The translations under genes and the position numbers were made by a program. From Siphonodentalium dalli (taxonomy: Eukaryota > Mollusca > Scaphopoda > Gadilida > Siphonodentaliidae): a stretch of DNA of 64,000 nt. A model generated the notes under the pieces. The model was not told where the DNA came from. It searched no databases and was given only the letters and a program-made list of their open reading frames with translations. Shown one piece after another: positions 54,526 to 64,000 of this stretch (positions within the stretch are counted from its first letter, which is position 1; every line of letters starts with the position of its first letter). The DNA lies in assembly GCA_032622095.1 (NCBI GenBank), contig CP136062.1:202271959-202335958 (forward strand), read 5' to 3'.

Positions 54526-55115
54526 TTAAAGGGGTACTGTACGCCATTTTCATTAAATTTCCGGTGACAACAACGATCTAATATCGATAATATATAGAAA
54601 CATAAGTAATTTGAGTCGAAGATGTATTCTGTAAACGCTCAGGTTAATAGGCTATCTTAAAATTTAATAATTTAAAAGTTAATAATTTGATATAAATTGA
54701 ATTTATGACTGGAGCCATAAAATGGCGTCTATTAAATTACGAATTACCGTAATCAAAAACAGTAATTGAGGGATACTGGATTTTAAACCGATCGCACACA
54801 CGATCGCTTAAAATATTATGATGATACGGGGAGAACACTCAAGCCACTCACTGACTAGCGTTGATACAATAACTTAAATGATTATATGGGACTAGTATGC
54901 ATATAATAAAACTTTTATTTGATTCATTTGGTTGAAAACTTTACAAAAATTACTCGACAACGACAATTTGTATTTTTGCATTCCGGTAAATTTGTCATCC
55001 GTAACATGACTTTGTACTCAACATACTTTCAAATAATGGAAAAATTGTTACCTTATTCTCCGACTCGGAGACTATAGAAACCAACAACAACATTTGGCGT
55101 ACAGTACCCCTTTAA
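54526..55115. mobile_element. TTAA MITE family 4 (AGGGGTACTG ends), 590 bp
   Basis: TTAA-AGGGGTACTGTACGCCAT at the left and TTGGCGTACAGTACCCCT-TTAA at the right: 17 bp of exact inverted terminus. The interior is AT-rich with no ORF. AGGGG ends with TTAA duplication are of Kolobok type by my recollection. Confidence 0.92.
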
Positions 55116-56150
55116 TGTTTCTTGAATTATATTGCAAATAAACATACATGATTAGTATTACATTTGCTATATTTCTTTTTATTCGTGATTTTCACCAAAA
55201 AAAAGATGCAAAAGATTTGATTTAATTTCTATATATTATTTAGATGATGGAAATAGTTCACCTAAATTCAATATATGCATTATCTATCTTTGACCCCAAA
55301 CGGAACTCATATAGTTTGTTGGTAAATGACATCATGTCGTCCAAATTTCGACTGTTCGAGCTGCATGCAAGGAACTAAAATTTCCGCGAGGGTGAAAAAA
55401 AAATTAATCAGGTGAGTACCTTGGTAATCCGGGCTTCAAACGGAGCGACGCCGATGTGTTGGTGAGGTAAACTAAAGTGAGCGGAATAAGTTATAGTAAT
55501 ATCCATTAGATAAGGCGGTGGTAATTTACAATAACGGGGATATAACTTATTCCTAATATAAACCACCTGTTAGCTTATGTCGAACGATATCACATAATTT
55601 ACAAAGGAATCAAGATTACACTAACGCGTGCATGTATTTTTAACACTTTCTTTCTCACATCCAGTTATAAAATGGAACGGTCTATTATTCACTTGGAGGC
55701 GTGTTCTGGAAATATGAGCAGACTACAGACAGACGAAAAGATATAATACAAGTGCCGAAGGGTTCCTATGCATTGGTGGGAAATCAGTGATTCGGAGTAT
55801 TTAGTAAAGACAGTTAAGAAAACCATCACATATATATACGAAGGGAAGAATCGTTGCCAAATTGTTTTACACTCATTTGCATTTGGGTATCCTACTGATA
55901 TTTAGTTACCGATATAGTGCATCTAGTGGCGACTTATAGATGCACAAAGCTTTCAATTTTGATCATTGTCGAAATGAGGTAGATAATCGTCAAATATCAA
56001 CAATCATTTAAACAAAGCTTCGGCCCAGGGCCTTCCTCGGTGTTTCATCTAATGCAGTTTACATTATTCAGCATCATGTATCACATATGAAGACATACTA
56101 AGAACATGGAGGTCAATAATGCTAAACTCCATCGAACAAAGGCGTATGTA
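55116..56150. other. Non-coding stretch with one small hairpin
   Basis: GGAATAAGTTAT (55483) faces ATAACTTATTCC (55542-55553). No gene recognised. Confidence 0.45.
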
Positions 56151-56362
56151 CACTAATGCCCTAAATAATCGACTCCTTAACCACAGCATAATTATGGGTA
56201 ACTTTTCAGGATTTAGTCGGAAATTTGGCTTGTTGCATTCATCGGAAAGCTCTCGGTGAGAGCTTTCAGATGAATGTAAACAAGCCATATTTACGACTAA
56301 ATCCTGAAAAGTTACCCATAATTCTGCTGTGGTTAAGGAGTCGAATATTTAGGGCATTAGTG
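56151..56362. mobile_element. Palindromic fold-back element, copy 1
   Basis: CACTAATGCCCTAAATAATC, GACTCCTTAACCACAGC, AATTATGGGTAACTTTTCAG, GATTTAGTCGGAAATTTGGC, TTGTTGCATTCATCGGAAAG, CTCTC are mirrored to GGGCATTAGTG at 56362. Arms of about 103 bp with few mismatches. The same family occurs at 59823. Confidence 0.93.
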
Positions 56363-57439
56363 CACATGTTGGGCCGAAATTAGCATTGTTACTTATACAT
56401 TTGGAAATCAAAAGCCAAAAGTACCATAAGAGTATAGCCGGACAATTCACTCAGAAGTTTCACGCAAAGGCTGGAAAACATTATCGTCTATCTGGAAAAG
56501 TTTTCCACTGAGTTGGTTACCGCCTCCTGAGATTGTGTATATTATTTTAACTGAAGGTCTTAAACATTAAATTCGCCTTTAAACGATGTGTAGTGAAGAA
56601 ACGGCCAGTATTTACATATATATATATAGTAGATGAAATAGTATATTCTGCGCGCCAAAGCAATTATAGTACACATCAGAACATACACAAATATTTACTC
56701 CGATATGCCAGATTTAAGTTAATAGGGCATGTTATGTCCGTATGAGTTCAGAATGTACATATGACTGCACGGAATTTCTCCGGCACATAGCCGGGGAGGG
56801 GGCTTCTGAATGAATAATTTTCCTATACATATACCAACAGCATGATATGGTTCTCCGTGGTTTCGTACATATGTCTCCGTGATCAATGTGATATTTAAAG
56901 ATGTAATCATGGTTCCTGACCTCCAGTTACAACCACAACATACAACATCTTTTTTAACGTAGTTATTTGCTTTTTGCTGCTGAAAATGTTGTTGAAAGTC
57001 ACACGTGACATATAAAATAGATGAAATAATGTGATATATTCTTGAAAAAACAAATTAATGTTGTCCCTCACCCAACGACGTAACTGTATGGAATAAAGGG
57101 ACGGAGAAAATTCAAGATCAAAGAACACATATTTTTCATGTGTCCATTTTCGTTCCAAACGTATTATGTTATACGCTTGACTCTTAGTAAGAGTTACAGT
57201 ATGTTTCATAAAAATGTCCTGGAACCCTGAATGCATTTTAAGCGGACAGAGCTTTATTGTGTATGTCAAAATACCTCCTTCAAATGCAATACCTACATAA
57301 CACAGCTAGGGTTAACGCATCGCCTACCTGTTGAGGTTTGTGACTGGCTCTTAGGGGTCCTAATTCAATCCTCAATTAGAAACCAGCCTTCTAATCTATA
57401 CATCAAGCATACGCTATAAAATTTCTAAATAAATCGGCT
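56363..57439. other. Non-coding stretch; one unassigned open frame
   Basis: A frame of 120 codons on the minus strand (57269-56907; FQDIFMKHTVTLTKSQAYN, RLERKWTHEKYVFFDLEF) is the longest here. I see no family signature. CTCCGGCACATAGCCGGGGA near 56778 resembles TTCCGGCACATATGCCGGGG at 35317. Confidence 0.4.
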
Positions 57440-57499
57440 TTAAATTAACCTGAAGCCACGATCTCTTCCAACCGAACAGCAAGCATCCGAGCAATCTCA

Positions 57500-58770
57500 C
57501 ACATAACTTAAGTGCAGTTGCATTTAAACTGCCAGATTTAATCGTGGGGAGAATGCGTGATGATAATGATATCACGCAGATCGCAGCCCTTTGTTTGGTT
57601 ATTTGAGGTTTCGTTCCAACAAACATTGTTAGATCTGTTGCACCGGCTCTCAAAATGAAGACGAATTAACCCTTTACCCAACAAACCGGCCAAAACCTGC
57701 CAAATAAAGCTTCAACAGCCTAAAATATCTTCGGTCTGTCTCAATAAAACCATACAAATATGGATATCATTGGAACCGGCTCACTGACCACATTGTGCCA
57801 ATGCATTCTCTTATATATGCGAGTCGACCATAGGTCGCCTCGCATATATAAGAGAATGCATTGGCCTAAAAAAAAAAAAAAATTACCATTTTTCTTACAT
57901 TCTTTAACAATTTTATAATTTTTAATGTGTTAAGCCAATGCATTCTCTTATATATGCGAGGCGACCTATGGTCGACTCGCATATATAAGAGAATGCATTG
58001 GCACAGGGCCCTTCTGTTGGTTAAAGGGTTAAGCAACGGAAAATACCATGTCTTAACTTAAGACTAGTTAACTGATGTGCGACGACAATGATACCACGAT
58101 AATTGCGGCTCTTATTGTATGGTCATTTGAGGTTTCGTTCCGACAGCCACTGCTATATATTTTTTTGCACCAGCTCTTAAAGGAACACGCTGAATTTAGA
58201 AACGAACGATACCATGCCTTAACTAGTCACATACACAGTAGATTTGACTGACGAGCAATTATGACCAACGTGCGAGGACAATGGTATCACGGTAATTGCC
58301 TTTCTTTGGTTATCTGAGCTTTCATTCCGACATATTATATTAATGTTAGATCTGTTGCACCGGCTCCCAAAAAGGTGCACGTTGAAATTAGCAACGAACA
58401 ATGTCATGCGTTAATTAGTCACATACATTGCAGCTTTGATTGATGCAAATTTTTACCGTATGGAATGATACTGATTTGACGAGAATTGCGGCTCTTTGTT
58501 TGGCCATGTTTTGTTCCGTTATCTTTTCGAAGATCAAATATTATTAGGACCCAACCAGTCGAATTATACAAGTAAGCATGCGGTACATGACAGTCATGCA
58601 TATGCATGTAACAAGAAATCTAAACGGGAGTACCATATGTGATGATATCACGAGCATTGAGACTCTCTGTTTGGTTATTTGTGGTTTCCGTTATATTATG
58701 TTGTATACAACATCCCTTCAAAAAGAGACATGCAACGAACAATTCCATGACTTGAGACTTTGAGTGCATG
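57500..58770. repeat. Diverged tandem array, ~160-190-bp units, about five copies
   Basis: GGTTATTTGAGGTTTCGTTC, AGATCTGTTGCACCGGCTC, AACGAACAATGCCATG and TAGTCACATACAC recur with variants, the TTTGAGGTTTCGTTCC block falling near 57604, 58127, 58315, 58505 and 58679. One unit is interrupted by MITE copy J. Confidence 0.85.
57666..58032 (+). mobile_element. TTAA MITE family 1, copy J (long form)
   Basis: TTAACCCTTTACCCAACAAA to TCTGTTGGTTAAAGGGTTAA. The left arm is shortened: TCACTGACCACATTGTGCC omits the GATAGTTACAGTTATGCCC block. It is inserted in a unit of the 57500-58770 array; other units show the unoccupied sequence GAAATTAGCAACGAACAATG. Confidence 0.95.
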
Positions 58771-59112
58771 GTTACATGCATTATCGATTTAATAAATTTT
58801 GGTACATAATCTCCAAGGCTATATACGTTCACACACTTCCAAATTTGACTGGCGGATTATCAGGCAAATTGCATTGTCTATGATAACTATATATGGACAT
58901 GAACTGCTTTCACCCTTCCATATATGGCAAGGAATGTGAGCAGAATAAAACAAGGTCACCATTTTTGTTTCACGTAGAGACCCATAAACAAATGGAAACA
59001 GACACCCCTCCGACTGAAATTTTCATTTCCGGTTCATAGCCAATTTATAATTCGTCCGTTTCAACTTCCAGACATGCATATCATTCCGTGCAATTGATTT
59101 TACTGCATGGCA

Positions 59113-59376
59113 TTGAACCACCCTTCCATGGCTGGATGTTCCTAAAATTTTGCGAAAACCCTGTGCTAATGCATTATATTATATAAGCGAATCTCCCACA
59201 GGCAGCCTTGTATATATAAGAACATACATTGGCCAAATACTATTTGCTTTGACATTGTAAGCCAGTGCATTTCTTATATATGCGAGACTCGCATATATAA
59301 TAGAATGCACTGGAACGTGATCTTTAATGCTGCATCACATCAGCGCAGCTCCCATCAAGGGACTAAACCCGCGTTT
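59113..59376 (-). mobile_element. TTAA MITE, subfamily 2, copy c
   Basis: TTGAACCACCCTTCCATGG at the left and CCCATCAAGGGACTAAA at the right are decayed termini. The TTTTGCGAAAACCCTG marker, two decayed palindromes (59166-59234 and 59262-59312) and GTGATCTTTAATGCTGCA are shared with copy b at 21709. Confidence 0.75.
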
Positions 59377-59822
59377 GAGCAACATACCTTGTGTGTAAGG
59401 TATTAGCGGTAAATGGATCGCATGGACCCGATTCGTTATCTCATGTTTAAACACCACGGTTTAAGGTCGAATTTGAAATGGTCACTGTGCATCTGCCACA
59501 CTAACAGCCGTTAATATAAGGCGTCACCAGCTTGGATTAGAGGGTAACGTCTGGTTGGATTATTGACCGAATTAATTCGCCCCGGCAATCTTTGGAATGT
59601 GAGTCTTACTTGTACCTGGTTTAGACTCAGTAGACTCACTCGAGATATGGTTTATGTTACAGTTCACACGTGCTAATCGGAATTTCAAATTATTTCATCG
59701 TCTCCGGGAGCTTGCAGTCTGGTGTTTCTCTGTCAGATTTCGGTATTATTATAATAGCTGTATTGATGACTAATACTATTGCACCAAATTATTGTCTTCA
59801 TATATGTAGCAATGAATTTGCT

Positions 59823-60047
59823 GTATACATTAATGCCCTAAATAATCGACTCCTTAAATGCAAAAGAATTATGGGTAATTTTTCCGGATTTAGTCGGAAA
59901 TATGGCTTGTTGCCATTCATCGGAAAGCTCTCACCGAGAGCTTTCCGATTAATGGCAACAAGCCATATTTCCGACTAAATCCTGAAACATTACCCATAGT
60001 TCTTCTGCGGTTAAGGAGTCGATTATTTAGGGCATTGCTGTGTATAC
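59823..60047. mobile_element. Palindromic fold-back element, copy 2
   Basis: GTATACATTAATGCCCTAAA, TAATCGACTCCTTAA, AATTATGGGTAATTTTTCCG, GATTTAGTCGGAAATATGGC, TTGTTGCCATTCATCGGAAA, GCTCTC, then ACC and the mirror image. The centre is GCTCTCACCGAGAGC. Arms ~110 bp. Same family as 56151-56362. Confidence 0.94.
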
Positions 60048-61435
60048 GAAAATCAGCAGTATGATTTTTCACATTCTCATTATGATATATTACTGCAAAC
60101 CAGGTTTAACCCTTTTCATTTAAACACGAGATGACGAATCGAGCGATTGAACAACAAACACCTTATCCGGAAGTAGGAATGGAATAGGTGGGCCAGAACA
60201 TCTACAGCTAACATGCCTGCGTTACAATAGCGTGTATAGTCTGTATACTTAGATATAATTAGATATCTAGGGGAGTGAAAAAATCACAATACAGCCTGAT
60301 ACAGCCACTAATTTGTTTGAATAACTAACTCAAGGCATTATCATCATACCATTGTGCTAAAGCAAGTTGGCTAATCCAAAGGAACGAGAGTTGGCCGTGT
60401 TCGTGCCAGGTCGCTAATCCCCCGTGACGTTCAACAACAAAGGAATATATCTGCGCCGTGTTAATAATCCTGCCGGGCTGTGTTTTCGCGTTCGCTTGTG
60501 ATTAAGATGTTTATTTTGATTAAGAAATCACAACCATTGTGAAGAAACATGCAGCCATTATTCGGTGCTGGAGAAATAATATACTCCCACGCCTTGCAGG
60601 ATCTTGCAGTTGTCAAGCGTATATAATATCTGGGATTACATAGGTGTGCCAATGTGACGAGACCAAAAAAAACTGCCCGGTCTATAGAAACAGGTATGAT
60701 CAGGTATACAACGTGTAGCCGCTACGCCGTGGCACACGCGCTGTGCTAAATATTTGTTTTGGACGTTTCGCAGTATAGTACAAAACTTTTGTCTGAAGCG
60801 TAACGTATGAGTACAAATGAGTCGTTGTCATTGTGGATCTCATGCTAAAGGAATGTGGTTAGTGTTAATGAGTGATTGAGTGTAAGCCGTGGTCGGGCTT
60901 ACCGGGTGAGCTAATGTTCTGGTCACTTTAGCCGGTCTGGTCTCGCAAGGTGCACGTATCAAATTTTAATTTAAATTAAAAGAACATGTGGATATTTCAA
61001 ATAAATGGAGCTCACGTATTGTGTAGATTTTTTTCTGAATTTTGTCAAATTATTACGAATTGGAACTAATCGCGTAGGATTCATATTGATCATGTTTATA
61101 TATGCATATAATGCATCAATTGCATATGTTTGGTTTTCTGCATGTATGCAGGCAAGAGTATTCAAAGTTTTCAGAGTTGTTTTCTCCACACAGTGGTTTT
61201 ATCTCTGTGTTAATGCCTGAATGCCTTCTGTAAACGGCTGTCAGTTCAATCAAGTTGTTTGAAAATCTTGCTTTGATAAGATATTTACCAACTGTATGAG
61301 TATACTGCATTAGCATATAAGACAGTATGAAGTTACTAGCCATGCTATTGGCACGGAAATTAAAAAGTTTTCTGCTTCCAAATGTGTCTGACGGCCGTTG
61401 CTGGAATGTCTGTTTTTCACCTTGTCACCAATAAA
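60048..61435. other. Non-coding stretch, nothing recognised
   Basis: Frames near 60971-61343 are open on both strands for 60-75 codons without any signature. Confidence 0.45.
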
Positions 61436-61603
61436 GCCAGCGGCTATCTGTTAGCAGCCAGCGGCTATCTGCTACAAATGTGTTGTCTTTGTATTTGTAC
61501 TTAGTCTAGATCAGACTATATATGGACTCCCGCCTACAACACACCTCTCAATATTCTGATAGGAGGTGCGATAGGAGGTGCGATAGGATGTGCGATAGGC
61601 CAA
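61436..61603 (+). repeat. Two short direct repeats
   Basis: AGCCAGCGGCTATCTG occurs twice at 61436-61472. ATAGGAGGTGCG (12 bp) is repeated three to four times at 61559-61603. Confidence 0.92.
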
Positions 61604-62885
61604 GTTGTGAAGTGTATGTAAAGCTATAGCCCAGTCTTTTTCAGCGTTTACGTTCGACACAAGTCAGTGTCGTTGCTGGACGGTCTGCGTTGGGGGTTAT
61701 CCAGCTGATAGAATGTCCAACTGAAACCCTCCAACCAGACCAAAATTCCCATGCCTTTATTTAAATTATAAAGACAACATACTCCATATAGTATTGATTG
61801 TACTATTGAACGATCCGATCAATTTCAAGCTATTAATGGTCGGGCGTTGGCTACTGAATCTGTGTGAGGCTTGAAATATCCTACTTTTCAAACGTTTAAT
61901 CAAAGTTGAAGGGGTTGTATATCCCAAACAAACACCAGTCGGCCTTTTGTATTAGAATATATCGTTGTTCCGACCGTTTTAGTAATACCGTGCTACCATC
62001 ACAAAGAAACAATAATTATAAGCCACCGACCGACCAACGTGACCATTTACACGTACCATCCCTTTGTCCCACAAAACATCCGCTAATCGGAGATTGAGCC
62101 AGCGTAGCCATTGGTGTACGGCTCATGAGGAACTATGATCTATGCTTTTGAGACTGAGACAAAGCCCGCTAATAGAAAGAAAAAGATTAGTGAAAGACCA
62201 AACGTTGCTCTTAACTTGGGGGTGAGGCACCCGCAACATCCCTGTCGCGACGTAGATCTAGCTGACCGATTCCCATGGGCGGAAGGGTGTTGCTTGACGA
62301 CATATAACCAGTTGATAGACGGCGACACTTTTGGAATTAGTTCTCGCACCCAGACAGTGGGAGGGGTGGACGTTTGTTGTTGTTGAGAACCCTCGCGCCA
62401 TCTGTATGCAATACATGACACGTCTGATTGAGAGAATGCGATTCATAGTATCGGTTTCAATACGTTCCCACCACGCCTAATAGCAACTGCTGTTATCATG
62501 GGAGTATCTTCTGAGATCATTCATGCTTGTATGTGTGGGAAGTTGGATATCTATAAATACTCAAAAATATTTGAGAGATCTTTGCAACCTTATGCAATAA
62601 GATTATCCGTCGATTAGTTCTCAGCCATCAACCATTATCTCTTGTGTGTATGTGTCAACACATATGTTCAGTCGTGTTTATATCAATACCTCAAACGTAC
62701 ACATGGCTCTCTGTGTATTTTAAATGTCTGGAAATTTATACAACTGCATGCATGCGTAACTATGTTGCTGTGGATGAAAAATGTACATACAATCTACATG
62801 TATAGACATACATACATGTGTGGTAGCGAACACATTGTTGGCTTTGGACTTACTGGTCGGAACACTGAGAAACAACATTAGTGAC
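61604..62885. other. Non-coding stretch, nothing recognised
   Basis: Both strands are open at 62135-62446 for 80-90 codons, but with no recognisable domain. Confidence 0.4.
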
Positions 62886-63262
62886 AATGACTAACATGTT
62901 CTTAGTCATCAGCTAAGTTAGTTTTCTTACTAAGTTGAAATTGATAAGACTAACTTAGTTCTTAGTCAACCCAATCCTTCTCAGAATGACTAAGTTTAAA
63001 TTGATACCACTAACTTACTTCTTAGTCAAGTAAATAGTAGTCAACTTTTTCAATTCACGCGATTTGTTTGTTCGAGGAAGAATCATGCAGTTCTATAACA
63101 AATCCGTCACTAAGAAGACCAATATGTATGCACACTTTTCTGCAAGTATATCTGGTGAATATGACTAACTTAGGATTAGTCACAAGCATTTTGGAGTCAC
63201 TTTGAATAACTCACTCCTTTCGTCGAGTCACTATGTGACTAACTTTCGCCTTAGTCATAATG
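62886..63262. repeat. Cluster of GACTAA / TTAGTC motifs with a 60-bp tandem pair
   Basis: TGACTAAC, TTAGTCA, ACTAAGTT and AACTTAGT occur more than a dozen times in both orientations. CTAAGTTGAAATTGATAAGA near 62932 and CTAAGTTTAAATTGATACCA near 62992 start two tandem units. Low motif density outside the interval. Confidence 0.85.
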
Positions 63263-63502
63263 GCGGTATTACACGAAGAATAACTAATTTCAATAGTGCC
63301 TTAAATGATGCTTAATATTCATTGATAAATCTTAAATTTCCATTTCATCGCAATTACATTAGATCTATAATTGAACGATTATGGTGGAAGAATATAATGG
63401 CATATATATAAGAAATTCACTCCCACACCAAAGGCTACACATTATTTGGATAAATGGTTCTTATATCATAGACACCACAAACATCTCGGGAAAATTACCT
63501 AG

Positions 63503-63872
63503 TTAACCCTTTACCCAACAGAAGGGCCATTTGCCAATGCATTCTCTTATATATGCGAGTCGACCATAGGTCGCCTCGCATATATAAGAGAATGCATTGG
63601 CTTAACACATTAAAAATTATAAAATTGTTAAAGAATGTAAGAAAAAAATGGTCAATGCATTCTCTTATATATGCGAGGCGACCTATGGTCGACTCGCATA
63701 TATAAGAGAATGCATTGGCACAGGGCATAACTGTAACTATCACAATGTGGTCAAGGAGCCGGTTCCAATGATACCCATATTTGTATGGTTCTATTGAGAC
63801 AGACCGAAGATATTTTATGCTGTTGAAGCTTTATTTGGCCGGTTTTGGCCGGTTTGTTGGGTAAAGGGTTAA
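63503..63872 (-). mobile_element. TTAA MITE family 1, copy K (long form, spacer shortened)
   Basis: TTAACCCTTTACCCAACAGA to TGTTGGGTAAAGGGTTAA. Sublineage 2. The spacer ends AAAAAAATGGTCAATGCATT, having lost the AAAAGTGTTAAA...TAGGCC part present in E and I. Confidence 0.95.
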
Positions 63873-64000
63873 ACAGACCTATACCACAAACTATTGTTAT
63901 AACTCTCAAGAGACCAGTATTGGAATCTGTGTTTTAGAGAAGTTATCGAAAGCTTGTCCATTCAACTCTGTCTCTGATTCTGGATAATATATCATCTGGT
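63873..64000. other. Window end, nothing recognised
   Basis: Short flank after MITE copy K, no feature. Confidence 0.5.

Noticed and set aside
62135..62446. Coding gene on either strand at 62.1-62.4 kb
   Set aside because: Both strands are open to a similar length with no motif, typical of chance in slightly GC-richer sequence; left unassigned.
1..64000. Bacterial or viral gene cluster, operons, integrases or toxin systems
   Set aside because: No run of adjacent long genes, no ribosome-binding-site pattern and no phage or plasmid hallmark on either strand; all recognisable proteins are eukaryotic LINE products.

Overview
The window reads as a piece of a large, repeat-rich, AT-rich animal genome, most likely a marine invertebrate and probably a mollusc. 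The grounds are tRNA-headed SINEs whose 3' part runs through a GCGACATTAAACCCC-type block into ATCA repeats, a GGGCAATAA / GGACGGAC dispersed repeat of a kind I associate with bivalves, LINE reverse-transcriptase remains, long microsatellites, and no dense arrays of intact genes. There is no bacterial gene organisation. The mollusc assignment is an inference from repeat style, not from a diagnostic gene.

I find no convincing complete host protein gene. Recognisable coding sequence is decayed retrotransposon. LINE L1 (minus strand, about 12240 to 6816) is split by a 3.4-kb inverted-repeat element that carries an 8-bp target duplication. A LINE ORF1 fragment (13195-13805, plus) is interrupted by a MITE. 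LINE L2 (plus, about 24329-28700) has a minisatellite of about 52 units grown inside its own coding sequence, and that array was then interrupted by an 805-bp element with a 9-bp duplication. Three low-confidence host or gene-start candidates are listed (12589-12750, 18726-18914 minus, 41946-42731).

Layout. 1-2000: a ~700-bp tandem duplication whose units each end in a long palindrome. 2684-3403: SINE with a 13-bp duplication, then the first TTAA MITE. 6263-12240: TTAA MITE, then LINE L1 with its nested 3.4-kb element. 12250-13771: small ORF and LINE ORF1 with a MITE. 14624-17416: inverted-repeat modules and fold-backs. 20361-22778: reverse SINE, related MITE, 10-unit tandem array. 24052-28700: 49-bp repeats and LINE L2. 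28870-33850: local tandem duplication and a ~3.5-kb element with ~490-bp inverted termini. 35284-64000: very dense MITE territory.

The dominant theme is insertion at TTAA. One palindrome-cored family (termini CCCTTTACCCAACA, piggyBac-like by end structure) has 11 copies here. A related subfamily has three. Two other TTAA families (ends AGGCAC and AGGGGTACTG) and a fourth possible one (ACGGACATGG) are present. Several insertions can be checked inside the window against unoccupied related copies, and one MITE has landed inside another copy of its own family. No transposase for any of them is encoded here, so all appear non-autonomous.
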